Below are positions 6,962-14,977 of a DNA stretch of 15,517 nt, piece after piece. Source of the stretch: QQUD01 sp039029915 (GTDB taxonomy: Bacteria; Chloroflexota; Anaerolineae; Promineifilales; Promineifilaceae); the NCBI GenBank assembly GCA_039029915.1, contig JBCCFD010000151.1, positions 1 to 15,517 of the forward strand, written 5' to 3'. Each line of letters begins with the position of its first letter. Position 1 is the stretch's first letter. Made by a program: the position numbers and the translations under genes. The notes beneath the pieces are model-generated. The model saw only the letters and a program-made list of their open reading frames with translations. It was not told where the DNA came from and ran no database searches.

Positions 6962-7001
6962 CGCTTTATAACAAAATATCCCAAAATTCGAGAAATCTAA
7001 A

Positions 7002-7664
7002 TTAATCCTTGCGTCGCACAATCCCCTGCTGCCAAGCATAGACAGCCGCTTGTGTCCGGTCCTGCAGGTGAAGCTTGGAGAGGATATTACTTGTGTGGCT
7101 CCGCACCGTTTTTGGAGCGACATGTAGTTTTTCGGCAATCTCCTGATTGCTCAACCCTTGGGCGACAAGCTGAAGCACCTCCATCTCACGCTCGCTCAAT
7201 TCGGTGAATGGATTGAGCTCATCAAGTCGGGAACCATGTAGTTCTTTGACGACCCGTGAAGCAACACGGGGATGCAAAACGGCTTCATTGTTGGCCGCTT
7301 TGCGAATCGCGTCAGCCAATTCGGGGGCTTTGACGCTTTTGAGCAGGTAAGAAAGCGCCCCTGCTCGAATGGCAGGAAAAATATGCTCATCCTGATGGTA
7401 AGAAGTGAGCACAATGATGTGGGTGCGGGGGCTGGTTTGTTTGATAAGGCGGGTGGCTTCCACGCCGTCAAACCCGCCGGGCATGATTAAATCCATGAGC
7501 ACCACATCCGGTGCATGTTCAGCAACGGCCGTTACGCCCTTTTCGCCTGAACTTGCTTCAGCCACAACCTGAATATCGTCTTGAATATCAAGGTATGATT
7601 TAACACCCTGCCGAACCACATCGTGATCATCAACTAAAAGCACTGTGATTTTTTCGCTATTCAT
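7002..7664 (-). CDS. NarL/FixJ-family response regulator
   Basis: A DNA-binding response regulator of 220 aa. Numbered from the ATG at 7664, the receiver spans about 5-120 with the acidic pair Asp12-Asp13 (VDDHD), phosphoacceptor Asp58 (VLMDLIMP), Thr87 and Lys109. The LuxR-type helix-turn-helix is at about 155-212 (LSEREMEVLQLVAQGLSNQE, then KTVRSHTSNILSKL). All phosphorylation residues are present. I chose ATG 7664 because AAGGA lies 4 nt before it; the frame extends five codons further upstream. It overlaps the sensor kinase by 8 bp, so the two are probably translationally coupled and form a cognate pair. It resembles LiaR/VraR in layout. The most obvious target is the ABC operon it sits in. 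Confidence 0.95.
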   Translation of the reverse strand: MNSEKITVLLVDDHDVVRQGVKSYLDIQDDIQVVAEASSGEKGVTAVAEHAPDVVLMDLIMPGGFDGVEATRLIKQTSPRTHIIVLTSYHQDEHIFPAIRAGALSYLLKSVKAPELADAIRKAANNEAVLHPRVASRVVKELHGSRLDELNPFTELSEREMEVLQLVAQGLSNQEIAEKLHVAPKTVRSHTSNILSKLHLQDRTQAAVYAWQQGIVRRKD

Positions 7665-9111
7665 TAATTCCTTCCACAACGGCCGTTAATTCCGTCCCTT
7701 TACCAAGCTGGCTATCAACTGTAACAAGCCCATTAATGGCCGCCAATCGCTCATTCATGCTGTGCAAGCCGACCCCTCTTTGCACTTCGCTAGGGATAAA
7801 GCCGTCTCCATTATCCCGAATCTGCAAAACGACCGTTTCCTTTTGATAGCGAAGTTGCACCCAAACATGGGTGGCATTGGCGTGCTTTACCACATTGGCT
7901 AACCCCTCTTGCAAAACCCGATACAAAGCTTGCTCGACGCTAATGGGCAACGGCCGTTCATGTTGCACCGCGACTTCTGCCTGCAGTCCAAGTCGTTCAG
8001 ACCATTCATCCACATACTGTTTGATCGCCCCCGCCAAGCCTAGATTTTGCAAAGCAGCCGGGCGCAGCGCATGAATAAGAGAGGTCAATTCTGTTTGCAC
8101 TTGATCGGTGAGCACGTCCACATTTTGGAGAAGCTCAGCGGCTTTTTCAGGATTGTGGTGTAGCAATTCTCGGGCAGAGGAGAGCTGCATACTGGCAGAA
8201 AACAGCTGCTGCTTGGCCGTATCGTGTAAATCCCGAGCTAGGCGATTTCTTTCTTCTACAGAAGCGAGGGCTGTTTCAGTGACAAGCAGTTGATCTAATT
8301 TATCAGCCATTTGATTCAAGTTTTGCCCTAGCTGTCCAATCTCATCTTGAGATTTATCAACGACCTTTTGTGAGAAATCACCTTCGGCCCAAGCAGAAGC
8401 GGCCGTTTCCAAACGACCTAATCGACGCACAACCCCTCGCGACGCTAGCCAGCCAAAAAATGTGCCTACAAGGAGCGAGCCACAGAGAATAACCACGCTC
8501 ATTCCTAGCACCACGGGTTGAAACGCCTGAGCAAATTCATCATCCGTTGATTCTTCACTGTACGCAATCAGCAGCACCCCCACCCGTTGTCGCTGGGATT
8601 CGATGGGCATGACGTGGTAAAACGCTGTTTCACCACGGTAGGTATCCACTAAGCCAAACTCACTTGAGCCATTTTCAACGGCCGTTTCCCACAGCGTGAG
8701 CACGGCGTCTGTTAATTGAGGTTTTATCGAGCCAAATTCAAGAGATTGGGGTTCTACCGCCAAAAGTTGTCCTTCCAAATCAGTCACGGCCACAAACTGC
8801 AAGCCGTTGTAAATCGTTGAAATGGTGTTGCTATCGTTTTCGATGCGCAGGGTGTCACCCGACACCCACAAATCAAGGTAAGTTTGTAACCCCTGTTGGT
8901 CGATGGGGGTTTGGGTAAGGTAAACGGCCGTTTCTGCCTCAACTATGGAAAACAGGGCTCGACCAGCGGCTGATCCAGTCGTGGCTCGGCTAAGCGAAAG
9001 CGCTAACCACATCAGTCCAAGCCACAAAACAAGGAAGACGCCGCCGGTAACGGCCGTATACGTCAATGTCATCTTGCCTCGAAGGCGTCTAAAAAAGGGA
9101 GCTCGCTTCAT
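7657..9111 (-). CDS. Membrane sensor histidine kinase, LiaS/NarX type
   Basis: A 484-aa kinase that phosphorylates the overlapping response regulator. Two membrane segments (about 19-41 and 200-222) flank an extracytoplasmic sensor region of about 155 residues with no family I recognise. A HAMP domain (about 224-278) follows, then a HisKA_3 dimerisation domain with phosphoacceptor His296 in RLARDLHDTAKQQLFSASM. The HATPase domain has its N-box at EGLANVVKH (402-410), DNGDGF (433-438) and GVGLHSMNERL (446-456). The ribosome binding site is weak. The gene follows the ABC permease after 127 nt that contain a 16-bp inverted repeat. Together with the ABC genes upstream it looks like an envelope-stress or compound-sensing module; the signal cannot be read from the sequence. 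Five ACGGCCGT-type palindromes lie in it. Confidence 0.95.
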   Translation of the reverse strand: MKRAPFFRRLRGKMTLTYTAVTGGVFLVLWLGLMWLALSLSRATTGSAAGRALFSIVEAETAVYLTQTPIDQQGLQTYLDLWVSGDTLRIENDSNTISTIYNGLQFVAVTDLEGQLLAVEPQSLEFGSIKPQLTDAVLTLWETAVENGSSEFGLVDTYRGETAFYHVMPIESQRQRVGVLLIAYSEESTDDEFAQAFQPVVLGMSVVILCGSLLVGTFFGWLASRGVVRRLGRLETAASAWAEGDFSQKVVDKSQDEIGQLGQNLNQMADKLDQLLVTETALASVEERNRLARDLHDTAKQQLFSASMQLSSARELLHHNPEKAAELLQNVDVLTDQVQTELTSLIHALRPAALQNLGLAGAIKQYVDEWSERLGLQAEVAVQHERPLPISVEQALYRVLQEGLANVVKHANATHVWVQLRYQKETVVLQIRDNGDGFIPSEVQRGVGLHSMNERLAAINGLVTVDSQLGKGTELTAVVEGINE

Positions 9112-9166
9112 TATCTTTAATGTTACTCAACCTTACTCATTTAGCGAAACGTATCGATGTTTGACC

Positions 9167-9229
9167 AGACCCGACAGGGTTTATTTATGTGATGCCACAC
9201 AATAAAGGTAATCAAACCCTGTCGGGTCT
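9167..9229 (-). repeat. 16-bp inverted repeat between permease and kinase genes
   Basis: AGACCCGACAGGGTTT (9167-9182) is exactly complementary to 9214-9229, with a 31-nt loop that holds a smaller stem (TTTATT, 9180-9185, with AATAAA, 9201-9206). Each arm can also form its own ACCC-GACA-GGGT mini-hairpin, a REP-like design. It lies 9 nt after the permease stop codon, with no U-tract. It may stabilise the upstream mRNA end, attenuate kinase expression, or be a dispersed REP/MITE-type unit. Confidence 0.7.
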
Positions 9230-9238
9230 TCCACGTCA

Positions 9239-10813
9239 TTATTTTTGGGTCTTGGCGTAGCGGATGAATACGGCCGTTGCGAGCAAAATAAGCGTGCTCA
9301 AAAGATAACCCATGCCACCTTGTGGATTTACAAAATTGATCCAGCTCAAAAAACCGTCCGTCACATTGATTGCCATGTACCACCAGACCAAAAATACAAT
9401 CTCAAACAGTCGGCGGGTGCCGCTTACGGTGCCGAGGCACATTGCCATTGCTGGGATAAATAAAGCCGCAGTTAGCACCCCGCTTAAAAGCGCCATTTCA
9501 CCAACAAGCAACAGCTTAACAGCATAGCCAGCCACAAAAATAAGCATCACCATGACACCAGCTAGCCAAGCCGTCAACAGTTGCCGGCTGTGGGCGCGAG
9601 GCGTGGCATACACCAGTTGTTCCGTATGGAAAAACGGTTCTCTTGCGCCAAGCATAGACAAAATCAATATCGAGCCAATGAGTGGATACAGGGCACCAAT
9701 GCCGTTATCTGCCAGTGGTGTAACGAGGCTAAAAATCGTCAGTCCGATCAGTCCAGCAAATAAATACCAGGGTTGACCATTAAGCAATAGTCTAAGCTCC
9801 GCTAGAACAAGCTTCAAGGGTTGAAATTTAAAGGTCGTATGGGGTAGCCGTGTGAGTTGACGAACTGGTTTGCCACCCATGTCTATCTTTTGGCTAAACA
9901 GGCGACTTTGTAGGGCAAGCCACCATTTTTCAACCCGGCTACTCTTTTTAGCATTGGCATTGGCTGGGTTAAAGCGATCAAAGAACAATGTTCCGCTAAC
10001 AGCCAACAAGGCACCCATCCCTAGCCAAAAAAGCCTCCCTAGCAAAAATGTGGCGGACCAGTTTCGGCCGTGCCATTGATAAACTGGCTCATTCTCCGAT
10101 GTTTTTTCTCCGAGCAAATTGAGGCTAATTTCTTCAACACCAAGCTCTTGGTAGATTTGAATCAGGGGTTCCATCACGCCGTATGGATCGGGCAATATTT
10201 GCCCTTGTTCAAACCCACCGAGCAACACGACCAACATAAAGACCCATACGAAAAAGTAGGCAACGTTGCCAAAGCCACCTCGTAGAAACGGCACCGACTC
10301 AAAAATTAAGGCGAAGCCAGCGACTACGCTCATCATCGGTAAGCCTAAGAGCCAAATGGGGAGCCACATTTGGATAATCTCTATTTGGCTAGCTTCCCCA
10401 CGTAAAAGCTGCATCACGGGGGCCATTAGTGACATCACACCCACGATTATAGAGAGAAATAGCACATTGCTGGCCCATTTTCCCAGCAGGTAAGCCGTTT
10501 TTGACGTGGCGGTGGTGCCGATGATTTGTCCAACTCGCGTTTGACGGTCGCGAGCGATGCTGTTTTTGATGATGTAGAAAGCAAAAAGGGAAACAAACAT
10601 GCTAATGGTGATGCCAAACATCAGGCCAATGCCAGCAGAGTTGTAAAAAATTCGCGTGCCGCCAAGGGAAACGGCCGTATACGACGCATCGAGCGGCGGC
10701 ACAAACGCATAGCTCAAATAAGCGGTCAAGCCCAGCATTAAGATAAGGCCGCTGCTCCGCACGCGTTCTAAGAAATCAGCGCGAGCTGTGTGATAAATAG
10801 CGTTAAGGGTCAT
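9239..10813 (-). CDS. ABC-2 type transporter permease, 12 TM
   Basis: A 524-aa integral membrane protein, the permease partner of the ATPase just upstream. I count about 12 hydrophobic segments in two sets of six: near 22-39, 60-82, 113-133, 148-171, 181-200, 255-277, and 348-366, 372-390, 411-436, 440-462, 469-492, 500-518. The two halves are joined by a basic cytoplasmic linker (about 280-345). The N-terminus (ADFLERVRSSGLILMLGL) is typical of ABC-2 exporters, and the doubled topology suggests a fusion of two six-TM units, so one copy could serve both positions of the transporter. A clear AAGGAG precedes the ATG by 7 nt. The gap to the ATPase gene is 46 nt. The substrate is unknown; export is inferred from the family. 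Confidence 0.9.
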   Translation of the reverse strand: MTLNAIYHTARADFLERVRSSGLILMLGLTAYLSYAFVPPLDASYTAVSLGGTRIFYNSAGIGLMFGITISMFVSLFAFYIIKNSIARDRQTRVGQIIGTTATSKTAYLLGKWASNVLFLSIIVGVMSLMAPVMQLLRGEASQIEIIQMWLPIWLLGLPMMSVVAGFALIFESVPFLRGGFGNVAYFFVWVFMLVVLLGGFEQGQILPDPYGVMEPLIQIYQELGVEEISLNLLGEKTSENEPVYQWHGRNWSATFLLGRLFWLGMGALLAVSGTLFFDRFNPANANAKKSSRVEKWWLALQSRLFSQKIDMGGKPVRQLTRLPHTTFKFQPLKLVLAELRLLLNGQPWYLFAGLIGLTIFSLVTPLADNGIGALYPLIGSILILSMLGAREPFFHTEQLVYATPRAHSRQLLTAWLAGVMVMLIFVAGYAVKLLLVGEMALLSGVLTAALFIPAMAMCLGTVSGTRRLFEIVFLVWWYMAINVTDGFLSWINFVNPQGGMGYLLSTLILLATAVFIRYAKTQK

Positions 10814-10842
10814 GAGGGTCTCCTTCGAAAATTATTGTATTA

Positions 10843-10856
10843 GGTGTCAGGTGTCA
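10843..10856. repeat. Short tandem repeat GGTGTCA x2
   Basis: Two direct 7-nt copies (10843-10849 and 10850-10856) fill most of the gap between the ATPase and permease genes. They may be a remnant of a larger dispersed repeat or simply a short duplication. Confidence 0.5.
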
Positions 10857-10859
10857 GGT

Positions 10860-11732
10860 TTAGGGTGTGCTGAAGATTGAGTTTAAGTAAGCATCTTCAA
10901 GAGTGGGGCTGGCTGGAATGGCGTCACGAGACGGTGATTGCTCCTGCACAACCCGAACATGTAAGCCGTCTGAACGACGAATCGATTGGCTAACGAGATG
11001 TTTTTGCTTAACGGCCGTTAGTGCATCATGATCAATCACCCAATCCCAAACGCGACCCTCTACAGACGTTAAGAGTCGCTCAGGCAAATCGTGACGTATA
11101 AGGCGACCTTGATTAATCAACGCAATACTGCTTGCCGTGGCCTCTACGTCTGACACGATATGGGTGCTGAGGATGATGATTCTGTCACTAGCTAGATCAG
11201 CAAGGAGATTACGGAAACGAACTCGTTCCCCGGGATCCAAACCAACTGTTGGCTCATCTACAATCAACAGCTTGGGATCGTTGATCAGCGCTTGAGCGAT
11301 TCCCACTCGTTGCCGCATCCCGCCAGAATAGCCACCAATTGGTCGATAAGCGGCCGTTTCTAAATTGAGCAAGTGCAATAACTCAGCGATGCGCTGTTGG
11401 GCAGGCTTAGATGGCACGCCTTTCAAAGCGGCCATATATTGCAAAAACTCGACGGCGTTCAAATTGGGATAGACGCCAAAATCTTGCGGCAAATACCCAA
11501 GCTGTTGACGTAATTGGTTTGGATTGCGAGCAACGTCTTCACCATTCCACAGAATACGGCCGTTTGTTGGCTTCATCAACGTGGCAATGATATTCATCAT
11601 AGTCGATTTGCCTGCACCGTTTGGCCCCAAAAGCCCGACAATGCCGGGTGTTAATTTTAGGGTGACCTGATCAAGACTCATCGGCGCAGAACGACCGTAG
11701 CGTTTACTTAACTTTTCAATTGTCAGATTCAT
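10860..11732 (-). CDS. ABC transporter ATP-binding protein
   Basis: A 290-aa nucleotide-binding subunit. Numbered from the ATG at 11732: Walker A GPNGAGKST (36-44, Lys42), the Q-loop region LPQDFGVYPNL (81-91), signature YSGGMRQR (135-142), Walker B LLIVDEPTVGLD (155-166) and the switch His191 in LSTHIVSD. The C-terminal 80 residues form the regulatory tail common in ABC-2 exporter ATPases. I preferred ATG 11732 (AAGGA 9 nt upstream, and MNLTIEKLSKRYG is the normal start) to the frame that reaches 11762. It is probably the first gene of a four-gene operon with the permease, sensor kinase and response regulator. Confidence 0.95.
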   Translation of the reverse strand: MNLTIEKLSKRYGRSAPMSLDQVTLKLTPGIVGLLGPNGAGKSTMMNIIATLMKPTNGRILWNGEDVARNPNQLRQQLGYLPQDFGVYPNLNAVEFLQYMAALKGVPSKPAQQRIAELLHLLNLETAAYRPIGGYSGGMRQRVGIAQALINDPKLLIVDEPTVGLDPGERVRFRNLLADLASDRIIILSTHIVSDVEATASSIALINQGRLIRHDLPERLLTSVEGRVWDWVIDHDALTAVKQKHLVSQSIRRSDGLHVRVVQEQSPSRDAIPASPTLEDAYLNSIFSTP

Positions 11733-11920
11733 TTTCTCTATCCTTTGTGATTTGATAAACAAAGTTTAGAAAAATGAATGGATATCCACATTGGGCAGGA
11801 GTCCAGTTCTGGCTGGGCATTTGTCCTATTCGATGGTGAAGAAGCAATGTTTAGGAAAAGAATGGAGGTAAAATTGTGAAAAATTAGGTGGAAAACGGCC
11901 GTTTTTACCGAAACAACATA

Positions 11921-11956
11921 AATAAAAACAGCCCCACAAGCAGTTTGTGAGGCTGT
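11921..11956 (-). terminator. Rho-independent terminator of the S8 protease gene
   Basis: A 12-bp stem (11928-11939 with 11945-11956; one G-U pair in minus-strand RNA) closes a 5-nt loop and is followed on the minus strand by TTTTTATTT. It begins about 30 nt after the protease stop codon. It separates the protease from the ABC operon, whose promoter should lie in 11733-11900; I could not pick out convincing -35/-10 boxes there. Confidence 0.85.
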
Positions 11957-11986
11957 CTTATAAAATTGTTTCTCTAAATTTTACGC

Positions 11987-14977
11987 TTATTCTCGACTAT
12001 TTGATATGCCCATGTACGCGTTAGACCAAACGTAGCCGTCCGACCAAGCGTAACCATCTGACCACGCATATCCATCTGACCAGGCGTACCCGTCTGACCA
12101 CGCGTAGCCGTCTGACCAAGCATACCCATCTGACCAGGCATAGCCGTCTGACCAAGCGTATCCGTCTGACCAGGCATACCCATCCATGCCGATAATGTGA
12201 TACGTGCCATCTTCCAATTGATTGGCCAAGCCGCCGTAATGTTCAACACCCGCTAAATCCTTGTCGATGTTGAGACCGTTATTGGCGCAACCACCGGCAC
12301 TGCTGTTGACGGCATCGTATGCATTTACAAGACCAGCACCCTGTTGGAAGATGCTGTAAGCTAGCTGGCCTTGGTCGTTCACCGCTGGGCGTGAGGAGGC
12401 GAGCAGGCGACATTTAACATCATCAGGGGTTAATTCAGGATTGGCTTGGAGCATGAGGGCAATAATCCCGCTGGTAACGGCAGTTGCCTGTGAGGTTCCC
12501 GACATTTCAAAATAATTCCCCGACGCAAAATATTGTGGATATTTATGCGCAAGATGGGCGTATTTGGGCAAAATCCCCATAATATGCCCCCCCGGTGCCA
12601 CCATATCAGGTTTCACAAACCCTTCGTAGGTAGGTCCTGTTGATGAAAAAGAGGCTAGATAATCATCATTGGGGTTGAGCGGCGTGTAATTATCGCTAAT
12701 TGCGCCAACCGTAATGATATAAGGCACATTGCCAGGAACCCCAACGGTCATTGGGTCAGGGCCATTATTTCCAGCCGCAGCAACCACAACGATACCAGCT
12801 TGCCAGGCTCGCATAACCGCCTGATTCAATGGATCATCCCAATAGTATGATTGAGGAGCCGCGCTGAATGATAAATTGAGCACTTGGATATTGAGGGTTT
12901 CTTTGTTTTCAACCACCCAATTAATACCGCGAATCACATCCATGTAGCGGCCTGCCCCTGAAGCATCAAATGCTTTAACCGAAACGAGGTTTGCCTCTGG
13001 TGATATACCCACCGTATCGCTAGCCGCATTGAAGTTCTGCAAAACTTCGGATTTATCAAGCGCCTCACAGTAAATAGCAACCATGTGCAGTTCACCCAGC
13101 CATGAACGATTACCGGTTAGTTCATTGGCTAAAGCGAGTTGGAAACCATCTTTCCAGTTTGAAAAATCCCCACCCGTGTAGCTTGACCGGATCGGTTGTC
13201 CGTTAACAAACATTCGGTCCCAACCAGAACTGCTGTGTGTATAGGTGACCTGTGTTAATTGGGTTGTTACAGTATGATTGATGTTGTATCGTGAAAAGAT
13301 GTTGTTGCCGTTATTCCCTGTTTTGGTCGTGCGTAATCGCATGTGGTACGCGGCTGAATCTTGACCAAGGGTAAAGTTGCGATTCCCCGTATTGGTTGAG
13401 TACGTCACAATGCGAGCAGGGCCTCTTTGTGTCAGGTTCTCAGGTTTTACCCACGCTTCAACAGTCAATTCTCTGCTGTCTTGACAGCTGTTGCCTAGCC
13501 TTTCCATATTATTGTCAGAGTAAATAACGGTTGGGGCATCGATTGACAAATGTGAAATGCCCCAAGTTACGGCCGTTTCGTCGGCAATCGTTAGATGAAT
13601 AGGTGGTTCGTTGCCTGACACGTCATGAACAATGTGTCCACTCCCCTCTTCAAAATCATAAAGGGCAATGAGACCATCCTCGACGCGAGGCATACTTACC
13701 TGGGCCGTTTCAATCTCTTGACTTGGCGATTCAATTGCCTGAAAACTCTGCAGAACCTCTTCACCTGACAGCGCCCGACAATAGACAGCAACCATGTGAT
13801 ATTCACCTTTCCAAAAACGAGAATTGGTTAACTCATTCGTCAAACCAAGCTGAAAATCACTGTCCCAATTTGAAAAATCACCGGAAACCATATCGGATGC
13901 AATGATTTGCCCATCTTTGTACATGCTCACAAATCCATCTGACTCACGCGTGGCAACGATTTGCATTAATGACGGTGTGGCTTGTTCAGGCGTGGGTGGA
14001 AACCCGAATATGCCATTATTGTTTGTCTCAGTAGTTCGAACGCGAAAATCAAAACTGTCCTGAGATTGCCCCAGCGTAAAGTTTCGATTCCCCGTATTCG
14101 CTGAGAGGGTAACAATGCGAGCTGGCCCACTCTGTGAGCTGTTTTCAGGTTTGACCCACGCCTCAATCGTTAGCTCATGGCTACTTTGACATTGCTCAAT
14201 GATTTTTGTGGCAGGTAATGATGAATAAATTCGGGTATTGTACTCTACCGATAGGGAATCTTCGCCCCAACTCACGGCATCTGGATCCTCAATGATCAGA
14301 TTAAGCGGCATCCCGACATTTGAAACATCATAAATGGTATTGCCTTCACCTTCTGTAAAATTGTATAGGGCAACTAATCCGTTATCAGGCCGATTCTGCA
14401 ATTCACGACTACCGAGAAGAATACTGGTGATGTGTGCCCCATGCCCGTTGTCGTCCGTGGAAACAGGCACCCCATGCCAGCTATCAATCCGATCATTAAT
14501 GGCATCATACTGCGCCAAGATGCGCATTTCCCCGCTATCTGTCATATCGGTTAGGTTGCTAGGCCAGTAGCCGGTGTCGATAACGGCAATGGTGACATCC
14601 TGGCCAGTAATGCCCTGCTGGTGTAATCGATTCGCTCGAGTGAGCTGCACAAAATCATTGTGTCCGGCAAGGCTGCCCGAACTGCTAACCATGAGATCAG
14701 GATTGGCAATAACCGTCATAATATCAGGATTTTGCTGCAATTTTTGGACTTGCGTATCGGTTAATTGGGCACCCACTGAGTCGATGATACCTAATTCGTG
14801 GGTCACGATACCCCCCGCTTGCTCAACGGCCGTAACGGCCGTTGCCATCGAATCTGCCCGCAAAATATATGCCATGAGACTGCCGTGATTCGAGGCATCT
14901 TGTCCTAAATTAATAATTAGGAAAAATAAAAAACAGCCAAATAGGCTTCTCTTCAAGTATTGAGTCGCGTGAACCAT
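11987..14977 (-). CDS. Secreted subtilisin-like (S8) protease with two internal LamG domains
   Basis: An extracellular serine protease of 996 aa. ATG 14977 was chosen for its AAGGGGAG ribosome binding site; the frame opens at a TTG six codons earlier. A signal peptide (KR then LFGCFLFFLIINL, about 9-25) and an I9-like propeptide (about 35-97) come first. Catalytic residues: Asp134 (AVIDTGYW), His179 (DNGHGAH), oxyanion Asn737 (AAAGNNG) and Ser829 (MSGTSQAT). Between His179 and the next core segment (ISPEANLVSVKAFD, 658-671) sit two related LamG/concanavalin-like domains (about 198-415 and 433-651). They share GLVALYNF/GLIALYDF, TIEAWVKPEN/TVEAWVKPEN and TGNRNFTLGQ, and each has a Cys pair (263/400 and 498/637), probably a disulfide. 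The C-terminus has eight YAWSDG repeats (934-981). The inserts may bind substrate or carbohydrate. Confidence 0.93.
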   Translation of the reverse strand: MVHATQYLKRSLFGCFLFFLIINLGQDASNHGSLMAYILRADSMATAVTAVEQAGGIVTHELGIIDSVGAQLTDTQVQKLQQNPDIMTVIANPDLMVSSSGSLAGHNDFVQLTRANRLHQQGITGQDVTIAVIDTGYWPSNLTDMTDSGEMRILAQYDAINDRIDSWHGVPVSTDDNGHGAHITSILLGSRELQNRPDNGLVALYNFTEGEGNTIYDVSNVGMPLNLIIEDPDAVSWGEDSLSVEYNTRIYSSLPATKIIEQCQSSHELTIEAWVKPENSSQSGPARIVTLSANTGNRNFTLGQSQDSFDFRVRTTETNNNGIFGFPPTPEQATPSLMQIVATRESDGFVSMYKDGQIIASDMVSGDFSNWDSDFQLGLTNELTNSRFWKGEYHMVAVYCRALSGEEVLQSFQAIESPSQEIETAQVSMPRVEDGLIALYDFEEGSGHIVHDVSGNEPPIHLTIADETAVTWGISHLSIDAPTVIYSDNNMERLGNSCQDSRELTVEAWVKPENLTQRGPARIVTYSTNTGNRNFTLGQDSAAYHMRLRTTKTGNNGNNIFSRYNINHTVTTQLTQVTYTHSSSGWDRMFVNGQPIRSSYTGGDFSNWKDGFQLALANELTGNRSWLGELHMVAIYCEALDKSEVLQNFNAASDTVGISPEANLVSVKAFDASGAGRYMDVIRGINWVVENKETLNIQVLNLSFSAAPQSYYWDDPLNQAVMRAWQAGIVVVAAAGNNGPDPMTVGVPGNVPYIITVGAISDNYTPLNPNDDYLASFSSTGPTYEGFVKPDMVAPGGHIMGILPKYAHLAHKYPQYFASGNYFEMSGTSQATAVTSGIIALMLQANPELTPDDVKCRLLASSRPAVNDQGQLAYSIFQQGAGLVNAYDAVNSSAGGCANNGLNIDKDLAGVEHYGGLANQLEDGTYHIIGMDGYAWSDGYAWSDGYAWSDGYAWSDGYAWSDGYAWSDGYAWSDGYAWSDGYVWSNAYMGISNSRE
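12014..12184 (-). repeat. Coding tandem repeat, 18-bp units (YAWSDG)
   Basis: Eight copies of an 18-bp unit encode YAWSDG, ending in a diverged YVWSNAY. The copies differ from one another, but within the eight units every difference I see is synonymous (Asp GAT/GAC, Gly GGN, Tyr TAT/TAC, Ala GCN). This is the C-terminal tail of the protease, possibly a surface-attachment or sorting region. Confidence 0.9.
13025..14386 (-). repeat. Internal duplication: two LamG-encoding segments
   Basis: The segments encoding LamG1 (about 13733-14386) and LamG2 (about 13025-13681) are clearly related in protein and partly in DNA, for example near 14082-14100 and 13370-13400, where GATTCCCCGTATT is shared. 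They arose by tandem duplication, then diverged, and are joined by a linker of about 17 residues. Confidence 0.8.

Larger units (their letters stand above)
6658..7001. other. Intergenic gap rich in inverted repeats, no gene
   Basis: The 3' ends of proS (plus strand) and the response regulator (minus strand) converge here. No open frame is convincing. The gap holds the double hairpin at 6676-6783, the palindrome at 6800-6827 and an ACGGCCGT palindrome at 6950-6961. No classical terminator with a long U-tract follows proS. Confidence 0.75.
259..14841. repeat. Dispersed palindrome ACGGCCGT (HIP1-like)
   Basis: CGGCCG occurs at 259, 442, 1489, 5026, 5805, 6953, 7526, 7680, 7951, 8400, 8689, 8925, 9051, 9271, 10065, 10672, 11012, 11351, 11557, 11896, 13570, 14827 and 14836 (23 copies). 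Nineteen lie in the octamer ACGGCCGT, often as AACGGCCGTT. About 2 hexamers and 0.2 octamers would be expected by chance. Most copies are inside genes, often coding Thr-Ala-Val. Confidence 0.85.

Noticed and set aside
12014..12184. CRISPR-like array of short regular repeats
   Set aside because: The 18-bp units have no spacers, stay in frame with the protease, and vary only at synonymous positions, so they are coding repeats.
11974..12249. Minus-strand 91-codon frame with repetitive Gly-Gln-Thr content
   Set aside because: It is the out-of-frame reading of the YAWSDG repeat inside the protease gene and has no ribosome binding site.
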